This document shows positions 17,132 through 25,306 of a DNA stretch of 64,000 bases, piece by piece. Origin of the DNA: Magnetospirillum sulfuroxidans (GTDB lineage: Bacteria; Pseudomonadota; Alphaproteobacteria; Rhodospirillales; Magnetospirillaceae). Made by a program: the position numbers and the translations under genes. The number at the start of each line of letters is the position of its first letter. Position 1 is the stretch's first letter. Location of the stretch: NCBI RefSeq assembly GCF_018224925.1, contig NZ_JAGTUF010000001.1:558001-622000 (forward strand). The letters run 5' to 3'. Under the pieces are notes generated by a model, which worked only from the letters and a program-made list of their open reading frames with translations, did not search any database and was not told the DNA's origin.

Positions 17132-18443
17132 ACCGCGCCCAGGTGCTGGCCCCACTTTCTGCCGCCAGCAAGGTTGGCAGCAACGACGGGTCTTTCAGGT
17201 TAAGTTCGGGCACCCGTTCCAATATGCCGGCCCGAAGCTCGGCCAGACGGCGCTTGAGCGCCGCGACCTCCGACGGATCACAATCGGCGCTCAAAAGCTT
17301 GCGTTGCATGGCCGCCACTTCGACGATGCATTGCTTGATTTCCGCGTCGTGAAAGGCCTCCTTGATCGGCTTGCCGCGAAACCAGCGCAAAGCGATCATG
17401 CCGCCCGACATCAACGAAAACGCCAAGCCTGCCGCCGCCTTCAGCTTTTCCAGCAATTCACTGGACAATAACGGATCCTTGCGGGCGGCAAACGACAAGG
17501 TGCCCGGCGAGATCGGATAGCCCGATGGCAGCAAGATGTTCGCCTCGTCGAAGGAAAGGTGAGTGCGGCTGGCCACCGTCGGGCTATACAACGCCTCAAG
17601 CACGGCCTGAATGGCGCGGGGCGGCACCTGGGCATTGGCCAGCAGATGCAGGTTCACACCAACCGTTTTGATGTCTTGGGCCGGAACCGGCGGATCAATG
17701 CCATAGGTATAGCCCAAGATCGTGGCATCGGCGACCCAGCCCATGCGCAAAGCCAAAGAGCCGGGGAAAGGCAGCTCCAACACGGTATAGCCGCGTTCCT
17801 TGACCAGAAAGTCAGCGAGAAACGAGGGCTGGAACGAAACATTCACCACCGCGTCGGGCAATTCATCCGCCCGCATGCCAATGATGCGGTCGTTGCTGAA
17901 ATTGGTTTCGACATAATCAATGCCATCGGCCAATCCTGACGTCCGCAGGATATTTTGGGCAACCACGCGGGTCCCGCCGGATTTGCTGCCCAGGTTGACC
18001 ACCTTGCCCCGCAACTCGCTAACCGATGTGATGTTCGGCTTGACGATGAAATGAATGAGTTCGGGGGCCAAGGTGGCGACATGGACGACATTGTTGAAGC
18101 TCGGCTCCAGTCCGCCTTGCGACAGCGCCAGATCCAACTCGCCGGCTTCAAGCATTTCCAGCGCCGCCAAGGTGCCGTGGGTCGGCACGATCTTCAGCGA
18201 AACCCCTTGTTGAACCGCTTCATCTTGCAGAACCTTGGCCAAGAAGTGCCGATTCCCGGTGATTTCACCGCCGGTGATGGTCAGTTCGTGCCGCCGGGGT
18301 AACAAATCATAGATGAAATAGCCCGCGGCCCCGACAAAGACCGTCACCATCAAGATACCGATGGCTTTGCGGGCGATCTGGCTGTCTTGGAGACGCGCCA
18401 AGGTGTTTTGGAGGATCAGCGTGTAATCAGGCTCCTCAGACAT
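17121..18443 (-). CDS. Membrane-tethered TAXI-type solute-binding protein
   Basis: 440 residues. A short cytoplasmic N-terminus is followed by a transmembrane helix near 25-47 (AIGILMVTVFVGAAGYFIYD), then a periplasmic-binding-protein fold of the TRAP-associated TAXI / ABC-substrate type (GELDLALSQGG, LRGKVVNLGSKSGGTR). A second hydrophobic stretch near 335-355 precedes a charged, probably coiled-coil tail of about 80 residues. Free TAXI proteins lack these anchors, and no TRAP permease is nearby. Third gene of an operon after two PstS-like genes. It may be a membrane sensor or scaffold; transport is not shown. Confidence 0.75.
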   Translation of the reverse strand: MSEEPDYTLILQNTLARLQDSQIARKAIGILMVTVFVGAAGYFIYDLLPRRHELTITGGEITGNRHFLAKVLQDEAVQQGVSLKIVPTHGTLAALEMLEAGELDLALSQGGLEPSFNNVVHVATLAPELIHFIVKPNITSVSELRGKVVNLGSKSGGTRVVAQNILRTSGLADGIDYVETNFSNDRIIGMRADELPDAVVNVSFQPSFLADFLVKERGYTVLELPFPGSLALRMGWVADATILGYTYGIDPPVPAQDIKTVGVNLHLLANAQVPPRAIQAVLEALYSPTVASRTHLSFDEANILLPSGYPISPGTLSFAARKDPLLSSELLEKLKAAAGLAFSLMSGGMIALRWFRGKPIKEAFHDAEIKQCIVEVAAMQRKLLSADCDPSEVAALKRRLAELRAGILERVPELNLKDPSLLPTLLAAESGASTWARSIP

Positions 18444-18455
18444 CGGCTATCCCCC

Positions 18456-19283
18456 TTATTGAACCGCGATCAGGCCAAGGCTGACCAGCAAGGCCTGCCC
18501 CGCCGGCCCCTGCGCGAAATCCATGAACTCCCGTACCGCCTTTTTTTCCGTTCCATGCGTGATGCAAAAGAACGACCGGCTAAACGGATAGCGGCCCGAC
18601 AAAATGGTCCCCCGGTTCATGGGGACGCCGTCGATGGCCAGCACCTTGACCGCCGGAGTGATATCGTGCAGCGACAGAAAACCAAGGCCGCGCGGGTCGG
18701 CGGCGATCCGTTCGCGCATGGCGACGCCGCTTTCCACCACGGTGGCTTCCAAGCCCATGCGGGCGTGGTCAAGCACCAGCTTTTCCAGCGCTTTTTGCGT
18801 TCCCACCTCGGCTTTGCGGCTGTAAACCTGAACCGGACCAGGCTGGCCAGCCACACGCCCCCAATCGCGCACATTTCCCAGCAGCAACGAGGCCGCCGTT
18901 TTCCGGTCCAGGCCGGCAAGCGGATTGGCCGGATTAACCACCAGGGCAATGGCGTCCCGAGACAGCATGTATGATCGGGTCAGCTTTTCATCCTCGGTGG
19001 CTTTCAACTCGCGGGAAGCCAGGGCAATGTCGATCGCCCCGCGTTTGAGCGCCAATAAGCCCAGATCGGTTCCGCCGGCCTCGACCACCACGTCGATTCC
19101 GGGCTTGGTCTTCACGAACGCGTCGATCAGCTTCTTGGCATAGGGCAAAAACTCGTCGGATCCGGCGATCAGCAGGGATTCGTGCGGTGTGCCGCCAAAA
19201 TCAATGGAACTGGTGGCGCCGCCAAGAAAGGTGACGCAAAGGGCACTGCCGCCCATGACGAAAGCCCGCCGTTTGATATCCAT
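18456..19283 (-). CDS. PstS-like periplasmic binding protein
   Basis: 275 residues with a twin-arginine-like or general signal start (MDIKRRAFVMGGSALCVTF), then a PstS-type binding fold: SDEFLPYAKKLIDAF, the GGTDLGLLALKRGAIDIALA ligand loop, and the LGFLSLHD region seen in phosphate-binding proteins. It resembles the phosphate family, but oxyanion specificity cannot be proved from sequence. 12 bases before the TAXI gene and 11 bases after the other PstS-like gene, all on the minus strand. Confidence 0.75.
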   Translation of the reverse strand: MDIKRRAFVMGGSALCVTFLGGATSSIDFGGTPHESLLIAGSDEFLPYAKKLIDAFVKTKPGIDVVVEAGGTDLGLLALKRGAIDIALASRELKATEDEKLTRSYMLSRDAIALVVNPANPLAGLDRKTAASLLLGNVRDWGRVAGQPGPVQVYSRKAEVGTQKALEKLVLDHARMGLEATVVESGVAMRERIAADPRGLGFLSLHDITPAVKVLAIDGVPMNRGTILSGRYPFSRSFFCITHGTEKKAVREFMDFAQGPAGQALLVSLGLIAVQ

Positions 19284-19294
19284 GAGGGATTTCC

Positions 19295-20113
19295 TTACTT
19301 AATCGGAAGCAGGCCGGACGCGGCCACCACCGCCTGACCTTCGGCGGACAGGAACAAAGCGACGACCCGCCGCGCCTGGGGCGTACTGGCCGAGGTGGTC
19401 ACCAAGGACAATTGTCGACGGATGGGATAACGCCCGTCGCGGAGCGTTTCGCTGGTGGCGGCGATTCCATCGATGGCCAATGCCTTGACCGTGGAATCCA
19501 GCGCCCCCTGGCTGAGATAGCCCAAAGCCAAGGGATCGGTCGCCACCTTGGCTTTAATGTCCTTTTGCGTCAGCGTTTCCGCCTTGGCGCTGGGGATGGC
19601 GTCGCCGATGACCGCTTGCTTCCACCCCAAGGCGGTGCCGGAATTGGCCGGCATCACCAAGACGGTCAGCCCGGCGTCATGTCCGCCAAGTTCAGACCAG
19701 GAGCCGACCGCCCCCTGGTAGATCGCCCCCAATTGTCGCATGGTCAGCGACGAGACGGCATTGGACGGATGAACCACCGGAACAATCCCATCCAGGGCGA
19801 CAGGCTGGACATCCAGGGTCAGATTGGCGGCCTTGGCCCGCTTCTCGATCTCGGGCGGAATATCCGATGAGATCATGGCGATGTCGGTGGTGCCGTCCAG
19901 CAAGGATTTTAGTCCGGGCAGGCTGTCGCTGCCGCGCACCACGACGATGGCGTCGGGATGCTGCTCCATTTGCGATTCCGCGATTTTTTGGGCAATGCGA
20001 ACCAGCGATGAACTGCCGGAAAGATGCACCGCTTCCCCGGCCGAGGCCGAGACCGAAGCGGCAAGGGCAAGCGCCCCGGTCAAAAGGCCAATCCACACAC
20101 TGCAATGCTTCAT
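19295..20113 (-). CDS. PstS-like periplasmic binding protein (first of the operon)
   Basis: 272 residues from the ATG at 20113, which has GGTGAGAG upstream. Signal peptide MKHCSVWIGLLTGALALAAS ending near ASAGE. The mature part has the PstS pattern: LSGSSSLVRIAQKIAESQ, GSDSLPGLKSLLDGTTDIAM, and PANSGTALGWKQAVIG. Related to its neighbour but clearly divergent from it. No pstC, pstA or pstB lies nearby, so it is not part of an ordinary phosphate importer here. Confidence 0.78.
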   Translation of the reverse strand: MKHCSVWIGLLTGALALAASVSASAGEAVHLSGSSSLVRIAQKIAESQMEQHPDAIVVVRGSDSLPGLKSLLDGTTDIAMISSDIPPEIEKRAKAANLTLDVQPVALDGIVPVVHPSNAVSSLTMRQLGAIYQGAVGSWSELGGHDAGLTVLVMPANSGTALGWKQAVIGDAIPSAKAETLTQKDIKAKVATDPLALGYLSQGALDSTVKALAIDGIAATSETLRDGRYPIRRQLSLVTTSASTPQARRVVALFLSAEGQAVVAASGLLPIK

Positions 20114-20393
20114 CGCGGCACTCTCACCAAGGGAACGGTGGAACAAAACTTGTTCCAGGATAAGTATCCGCCGACAGAAAGACCATGATGATTTTTTGAT
20201 ATGAAAATCCATCCGCGCCGCGCGGCGCTTTGCGCCCAACCAAGTCCCGATGAGTTGAACTCAGCCGGACTTGGTCTTATACCAGCCGCCCTTTGAAATG
20301 ATCCGTTTGGGCGGCCGGCAAGCCCGCGCGGCGTTGAGCGAAACCATCTCGGCATGAACGGACCCAACGGGTCAGTTCATTGGCCGGGTGGTA
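20114..20393. other. 280-base intergenic region with a long imperfect palindrome
   Basis: The longest gene-free stretch in the window. It must hold the promoter of the binding-protein operon (minus strand). I see no convincing coding sequence. Its main structure is the palindrome at 20239-20275, listed separately. Confidence 0.6.
20239..20275. repeat. 37-base imperfect inverted repeat
   Basis: Outer arms ACCAAGTCC (20239-20247) and GGACTTGGT (20267-20275) are perfect complements; inner arms TGAGTT and AACTCA flank a central G at 20257. Three mismatched bases lie between inner and outer arms on each side. It could be an operator, a transcript-end hairpin or a cruciform. There is no T-run on either side. 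Confidence 0.6.
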
Positions 20394-21275
20394 TTAGCGT
20401 CGGATCACCAAGGCCACCCCCAAGGCGGCCAAGCCCATGCCGGCCAAGCCGCTGAGGGTCAAAACCTCGCCGAACAGGCCCCAGGCCAAGGCCGCGGTGA
20501 CCGGCGGCACCAGATAGAACAGACTGGCCACCCGCGCCGCCTCGCCGTTGCGGATCAACATCATCAACAAGGTGATCGCCCCCAGCGACAGCACCAGAAC
20601 CAGCCAAGCCAGGGCGAGGACGAATTGCAACGACCACTGAACCTGCATGGTTTCCGTCGCCATGGCCACCGGCAGCAATACCAGCAGCGCCCCGACATAT
20701 TGAACCGCCGAGCCGGTGCGCAGATCCATGCCGGCGCCAAAGCGTTTCTGATACAGCGTCCCGATGGTGATACCGGCCAGGGCGATCATGGCGAAACCGA
20801 CCCCCAGCCACGAGACCCCGTCAACGGAAAAGCCGCCCTGGCGGGACGCCAGGACCAGGGAAACACCGACCAGCCCAAGCACCAGCCCACCCCATTGCCG
20901 GAGGCTGATGCGCTCTCCGAACAGCGGTCCGGCGACCAAGGCGGTCAGCAGCGGCTGCAAGCCAACCAGCAAGGCGGCCATGCCCGACGGCAAGCCGTGA
21001 TGAATGGCGGCGAACACCCCGCCCAAATAGGCGGCATGGACCAAGCTGCCCGAGACCAGCAGATGCAGGATTTGCTTGCCTCCACGCGGCCACGGCGCCT
21101 TGGCGACCCAGCCCAGGCCGACCAGCACGACGATGATCAGGACCAGCCGGATGCTGAGAAAGGTGAAGGGTTCGGCATAGGGCAAACCGTACTTGGCGCC
21201 GATGAAGCCGGTGCTCCACAACAAAACGAACAAAGCTGGCATGGTCTTGGTGAAAACTGCCGAACGCATGACCAA
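20394..21275 (-). CDS. EamA/DMT-family inner-membrane transporter
   Basis: A 293-residue, ten-helix protein made of two homologous five-helix EamA halves. The first half starts near residue 10 (PALFVLLWSTGFIGAKYGLP, the classical EamA opening); the second is near 150-290. Members export amino acids, nucleobases or other metabolites; the substrate here is not evident. The gene is separated from the BON-domain gene upstream by a terminator and probably has its own promoter. Confidence 0.88.
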   Translation of the reverse strand: MVMRSAVFTKTMPALFVLLWSTGFIGAKYGLPYAEPFTFLSIRLVLIIVVLVGLGWVAKAPWPRGGKQILHLLVSGSLVHAAYLGGVFAAIHHGLPSGMAALLVGLQPLLTALVAGPLFGERISLRQWGGLVLGLVGVSLVLASRQGGFSVDGVSWLGVGFAMIALAGITIGTLYQKRFGAGMDLRTGSAVQYVGALLVLLPVAMATETMQVQWSLQFVLALAWLVLVLSLGAITLLMMLIRNGEAARVASLFYLVPPVTAALAWGLFGEVLTLSGLAGMGLAALGVALVIRR

Positions 21276-21289
21276 GCCACCTTTAAAGC

Positions 21290-21322
21290 GAAACGGGCGG
21301 CAGGATAGCCGCCGCCCGTTTC
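21290..21322 (-). terminator. Hairpin terminator behind the BON-domain gene
   Basis: A perfect 12-base stem, GAAACGGGCGGC (21290-21301) with GCCGCCCGTTTC (21311-21322), and a nine-base loop. On the minus strand the stem is followed by a weak T-containing stretch. It lies 28 bases after the BON-domain gene and 14 bases before the EamA start. Confidence 0.75.
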
Positions 21323-21350
21323 AGAAACAACCTGATGAAAAGCATGGGGA

Positions 21351-21938
21351 TCAGGGACGGACGGCGGTGTAATTGACCACTTTTTTCACGCCATTGCCGT
21401 CCCGGACACGCGCCAGGGCTTTTTTCGCCTCTTCGCCGGAGCGGGCGCGCCCCAGCAAATAGACCGTGCCATAAGCATCGGTGGTGGTGCGGAAATTGAC
21501 ATCGGCGACGCCGGCGGTGCCGACCAGCCGGCCTTGCGCCTTGGTCGCCATGACGGTGACGTCGGCCCAATCCAGCAGCGCTTTGCGCTTGGCGTCATCC
21601 TTGGCCAGATAGGTCACGTGCCAATACAGTTTCTTGATCCCTTGGACCTGACGAACGTCTCGCTCGAAGCGGTCGTACAATGCCTTGTCGTCGAAAATGC
21701 CGGTGATCAGCAGCCGCTGTTCGTAGATTTCGGTCGATGCCTTGATCGTCGCCAATTTCCCCATAATGCCGTTGACCTTGACGACGATCTCGTTGTCCTT
21801 GGCGATATCACCGGCCGAACGGGCTTCGATGGCACGGTCGAACAGGGTTTTCGGCGCCGTCAGCACGTCCATCAACTGCGCTTGGGCTGGTGCAATCGTC
21901 AGCAGAACCAGCAGGCTTGCCGTCAACAATGAACGCAT
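21351..21938 (-). CDS. Periplasmic BON-domain protein
   Basis: 195 residues with a clean signal peptide (MRSLLTASLLVLLTIAPAQA). Two BON-type alpha/beta repeats follow: one near residues 45-110 (QRLLITGIFDDKALYDRFER) and one near 125-190 (GRLVGTAGVADVNFRTTTDA), like OsmY/DolP envelope proteins that bind phospholipid. There is no lipobox Cys, so it is probably soluble in the periplasm. It starts 10 bases after the upstream helix-turn-helix gene and may share its transcript. Confidence 0.82.
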   Translation of the reverse strand: MRSLLTASLLVLLTIAPAQAQLMDVLTAPKTLFDRAIEARSAGDIAKDNEIVVKVNGIMGKLATIKASTEIYEQRLLITGIFDDKALYDRFERDVRQVQGIKKLYWHVTYLAKDDAKRKALLDWADVTVMATKAQGRLVGTAGVADVNFRTTTDAYGTVYLLGRARSGEEAKKALARVRDGNGVKKVVNYTAVRP

Positions 21939-21948
21939 GACGCCCTCC

Positions 21949-22872
21949 CTATGATTTCAGATGTTTGTGTACCGCTTGACGGGAAATGCCCAATTCCTTG
22001 CCGATCCGCGCCAAGGACCAATGCGGGTTATCGCGGCGCAGGCGATGACACTTGCTCTTGCTGCCTTCACTTTGCCCCAAGGCGATGCCCTGGGCGGTCA
22101 AACGGGCCAAATCAGCGGCCAGAACGCCATAGCCGCGGCCGTCATCCCCTCCCCGGCTGGTCCAGAAATCCAGCCGCGCATGGAGCTCGGTCACGGTCTG
22201 TGCCGGCAGCTCCCGCGCCCATAAATCCTGCACCAATCGGTGACGGGCCGTGCAGGCGGTCGGCAGCACGGCGTTGCCGGGACCGTCGGCCAGCACCGCC
22301 AGTTCCGCCAGACGTTCTTCCCAGCTCAGGCATTCCGCCCGAGCATCGGCGATGCTTTCCGGCAACGGACAGGCGATGGTGACGCTATGGGCCAATTCGT
22401 CGGGGATGGGGTGCCACGGCACCGACCAGCCGGCCAGCGGCGCCCACGGATCGGCGCTGTCGTCGGACAGAAATTCCGCCGCCTGGATGAACATCAGTTC
22501 CAGCGCCGTCGGCCCCAGCGCCGCCTCTTCCGAGCCATAGCGGCTGATAATGGCGCTGCGCTCATCGGTCATCTTGGCCGCTTCGGCCAAGGCGGTCTCG
22601 GTCTGACGGATCAAGGTGCCCGGATCTTCGGCTTCTTCGCGCAGGCGCAGGGCTGGCAACGGCTGGTCGCGGCTTTCATGTCGGGCGGCCAGAAGGTCCA
22701 GCCCGGCGGCATAGCCGCCCCATTCCTTCCCGCAAAACACCATGGCCCGGCCCATGGCTTCCTCGCGCACGGCCGGATCGTCGGATTGATAAAGCGCGAC
22801 GATTGCTTCCAGCCGGTCCAGCGCCTTATGGCGCTGGTCCTCGGCATTGTCCATCAGTTGCAACAAATCCAT
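21949..22872 (-). CDS. Unrecognised protein with C-terminal helix-turn-helix
   Basis: I do not recognise this 307-residue protein. It is acidic, Ala/Leu/Glu-rich and probably all-helical, with no signal or membrane segment. Its last 20 or so residues (ARIGKELGISRQAVHKHL) are a clear helix-turn-helix of the kind that binds DNA, preceded by a basic KSKCHRLRRDN stretch. The body may be a sensing or oligomerisation domain. The ATG at 22872 has GGGGT ten bases upstream; an in-frame start at 22890 is also possible. Next to a BON-domain gene, which it might regulate (inference). Confidence 0.7.
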   Translation of the reverse strand: MDLLQLMDNAEDQRHKALDRLEAIVALYQSDDPAVREEAMGRAMVFCGKEWGGYAAGLDLLAARHESRDQPLPALRLREEAEDPGTLIRQTETALAEAAKMTDERSAIISRYGSEEAALGPTALELMFIQAAEFLSDDSADPWAPLAGWSVPWHPIPDELAHSVTIACPLPESIADARAECLSWEERLAELAVLADGPGNAVLPTACTARHRLVQDLWARELPAQTVTELHARLDFWTSRGGDDGRGYGVLAADLARLTAQGIALGQSEGSKSKCHRLRRDNPHWSLARIGKELGISRQAVHKHLKS

Positions 22873-22923
22873 CGCACACCCCGTCAACAAGCGGGTTGAC
22901 GGTGCGCCGCATGGGAAGTGTTG

Positions 22924-23322
22924 TCAAGCCGGCTGCTTGCGCTCGATCAGCTCGATTTTATAGCCGTCCGGGTCTTCGATGAAGGCAATGACGGTCGCGC
23001 CATGCTTCATCGGTCCCGGTGGCCGGGTGATCTTGGCCCCGGCTGCCGCCAAGGCGTCACACGTAGCGTAAATGTCAGGCACGCCCAGGGCGACGTGACC
23101 GAATCCGGTGCCCACGTCATAGCTGGCGGTGTCCCAATTATGGGTCAGTTCGATCACCGCGTTGTCGGCTTCGCCGCCGTAGCCGACAAAGGCCAAGGTG
23201 AAGCGGCCATCGGGATAATCCTGCCGCCGCAGCAGGCTCATGCCCAGCAGGCGGGTGTAGAAATCAATGGAGGCATCCAGATTGCCCACCCGGATCATGG
23301 TGTGCAGCATGCGCCAGCTCAT
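22924..23322 (-). CDS. gloA: Lactoylglutathione lyase (glyoxalase I)
   Basis: A 132-residue single-module glyoxalase I that turns the methylglyoxal-glutathione hemithioacetal into S-lactoylglutathione. It has the family opening LHTMIRVGNLDASIDFYTRL with the first metal His, the NWD...GTGFGHVALGV His, and the FIEDPDGYKIELIE Glu. The length is that of the Ni-type bacterial enzyme. It overlaps lpxB by four bases, so it is the last gene of the lipid A cluster, an unrelated passenger by function. Confidence 0.95.
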   Translation of the reverse strand: MSWRMLHTMIRVGNLDASIDFYTRLLGMSLLRRQDYPDGRFTLAFVGYGGEADNAVIELTHNWDTASYDVGTGFGHVALGVPDIYATCDALAAAGAKITRPPGPMKHGATVIAFIEDPDGYKIELIERKQPA

Positions 23323-24497
23323 GGGCGTTTCCTTTCAGCGATATAATCCAAAACCACTTGGGCGGCACGGTCGCCGGGCGACGGCCCGCCCAATCCCAAC
23401 CGGGTCATGGCCTCGGCCATATGGCGACGGCGGCGGTCGCGATCGTCGGCATCGGTCAACATACGCTCCAGCACCGGGGCAATTTTAGCGGCGTCACAGT
23501 TTTCTTGCAGGAATTCCGGCATCACCGGCCGGTCCAGCATCATGTTGATCAGCGTCGCCCACCTGATCTTGAAGCCGAAGAAGCGGCGGGCGACAAAGGC
23601 GGTCAACGCCGACAGGCGATAGGCGATCACTGTCGGCAGACCGGCCATGGCCAGCTCCAACGCCACCGTTCCCGACGCTGCCAAGGCGCAATCAGCGGCG
23701 GCGAAGGCGTCGTATTTCTCGGCCGCATCTTCAAGGATCAGCGGCGAAAATGGCCAGGATGAAGCCGCTTGCCGGATTTCCTCGACCAAATGCGGCACTG
23801 CCGGCACCACCACACGCAAATGCGGCTGGGAAAGGCGCAGACGTTCCAAGACGGCGGCGAAGACCGGCAGTAACCTGCCGCTTTCCGAATGCCGGCTGCC
23901 GGGCAGCACCGCCAACAGCTTGGTGTCAGCCGCCAGATGATGGCGTTGACGAAACCTTGCGCCATCGCCCTGCCCGGCCCCGCATTCGATCACCGGATGG
24001 CCGACATGGATGGTCCGCAAGCCTTCCTTTTCGAAGTAAGGCGGCTCGAACGGCAGCAATGTCATCAACAAATCCAGCACGCCGGCCAGTTCGGCCGCCC
24101 GCTTGGGCTTCCATGCCCAGACCATGGGAGCAACGTAATGGATGCGGGGAAGATCGCCGTATTGACGCTGACAGCGCTTTTGCACCCGGCCGGTAAAGCC
24201 CCAGGAATCGATGGTGATCAACGCCGCCGGCTGGCATTGCCCGATATCGTCCACGGTCTCGCGCACCCGGCGCAAAATACGGGGAATGCGCGGCACAACC
24301 TCGGTCAACCCCATCACCGTCAGCTCGGTCATGGGAAACAGTGATTGCAATCCTTGCTCTTGCATGTGCGGACCGCCGATGCCGGCAAAGCGGATAGCAC
24401 CGCCGGCGCGGGCCTTCAGGGCGGCCATCAACCGCCCGCCGAGCAAATCCCCCGAAGGTTCGCCGGCAATAATATAGATCAACGGCTCCGCCATCAT
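23319..24497 (-). CDS. lpxB: Lipid A disaccharide synthase LpxB
   Basis: 392 residues, glycosyltransferase family 19. It joins UDP-2,3-diacylglucosamine and lipid X into the lipid A disaccharide at the inner membrane. Diagnostic segments: IIAGEPSGDLLGGRL at the N-terminus, GIGGPHMQEQGL, and the ALAASGTVALELAMAGLPTV nucleotide-binding region. ATG at 24497 (a second ATG follows directly) overlaps the lpxI stop by four bases. Confidence 0.97.
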   Translation of the reverse strand: MMAEPLIYIIAGEPSGDLLGGRLMAALKARAGGAIRFAGIGGPHMQEQGLQSLFPMTELTVMGLTEVVPRIPRILRRVRETVDDIGQCQPAALITIDSWGFTGRVQKRCQRQYGDLPRIHYVAPMVWAWKPKRAAELAGVLDLLMTLLPFEPPYFEKEGLRTIHVGHPVIECGAGQGDGARFRQRHHLAADTKLLAVLPGSRHSESGRLLPVFAAVLERLRLSQPHLRVVVPAVPHLVEEIRQAASSWPFSPLILEDAAEKYDAFAAADCALAASGTVALELAMAGLPTVIAYRLSALTAFVARRFFGFKIRWATLINMMLDRPVMPEFLQENCDAAKIAPVLERMLTDADDRDRRRRHMAEAMTRLGLGGPSPGDRAAQVVLDYIAERKRP

Positions 24498-25306
24498 GTG
24501 CGGCCCAGAATGAACAATCCGGCACTGTCGGCCAGTTCCGCTATCTGCGTTCGGTCCAGCACCAAGGTGCCGCCGGCCTCGACGCAGATGCCACGCAATC
24601 CGGCGGCGATTGCCTCCCGCAAAGTGCCCAAACCGATGGTGGGCAAATCCAGGCGGCGATCCTGGCCGGGCTTCTTGACCTTGACCAGAACGCCGCCGGG
24701 ACCGTCGCGGCGCAACTCGGCGCAGCGACGGATCAGGCGGTCGGTGCCCTCGATGGCTTCGACCCCCAGCACGATGCCTTGTTGCACGATAACCGATTGC
24801 CCGACATCCAGGGCGCCAAGACCCTTGGCCACCTCCCAGCCACGGCGGATATCGGCTTCGGCCTCGTCATCGGGGGCATGACGACCGAACAGCCCCTGGG
24901 GGGCCAAGCAATCGGCCAGCACGTCATCGATGCCGACCAGGCGAAAGCCCTCTTGTTCGATTTCGCCGGCGACCGCACGCAACAAGCCGTCATCGCCCAA
25001 GGCTTTTAGCCCGACTTTGGCGAAAAACTTGGTGGTGCGGAAATCGGGGGCCAATTCCTTCAAGCTCGGCCGGCGCACCGGACCGATCATCACCAAGTCG
25101 GTGACGCCGGCTTCGTGCAGTTTTTTGAAGCCGGTCCCGGCTTCACCCAGCCGGATCCAATCAACCGGGGCGTCGCCGATCACTTTTGGATCGGCGTGAC
25201 CGGACAGGGCCAAAACATGAAACGGCCGGTCTTGCGAGCGACAAGCGGCGATGGCGAGTCCTGGGAACTCGCCGCCGCCGGCAATGATGCCGAGCTTACT
25301 TGCCAT
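24494..25306 (-). CDS. lpxI: UDP-2,3-diacylglucosamine pyrophosphatase LpxI
   Basis: 270 residues, the DUF1009 family that many alphaproteobacteria use instead of LpxH to make lipid X. It begins KLGIIAGGGEFPGL, has LVMIGPVRRPSLKEL, and contains DVGQSVIVQQGIVLGVEAIE and DLPTIGLGT typical of the family. The ATG at 25306 overlaps the last 11 bases of lpxA. No lpxH candidate is present here. Fits exactly between LpxA/LpxD and LpxB in pathway and in gene order. Confidence 0.95.
   Translation of the reverse strand: MASKLGIIAGGGEFPGLAIAACRSQDRPFHVLALSGHADPKVIGDAPVDWIRLGEAGTGFKKLHEAGVTDLVMIGPVRRPSLKELAPDFRTTKFFAKVGLKALGDDGLLRAVAGEIEQEGFRLVGIDDVLADCLAPQGLFGRHAPDDEAEADIRRGWEVAKGLGALDVGQSVIVQQGIVLGVEAIEGTDRLIRRCAELRRDGPGGVLVKVKKPGQDRRLDLPTIGLGTLREAIAAGLRGICVEAGGTLVLDRTQIAELADSAGLFILGRT

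Noticed and set aside
19295-20113. Ordinary phosphate importer
   Set aside because: No pstC, pstA, pstB or phoU nearby, and two divergent PstS-like genes plus a TAXI gene do not match that operon.
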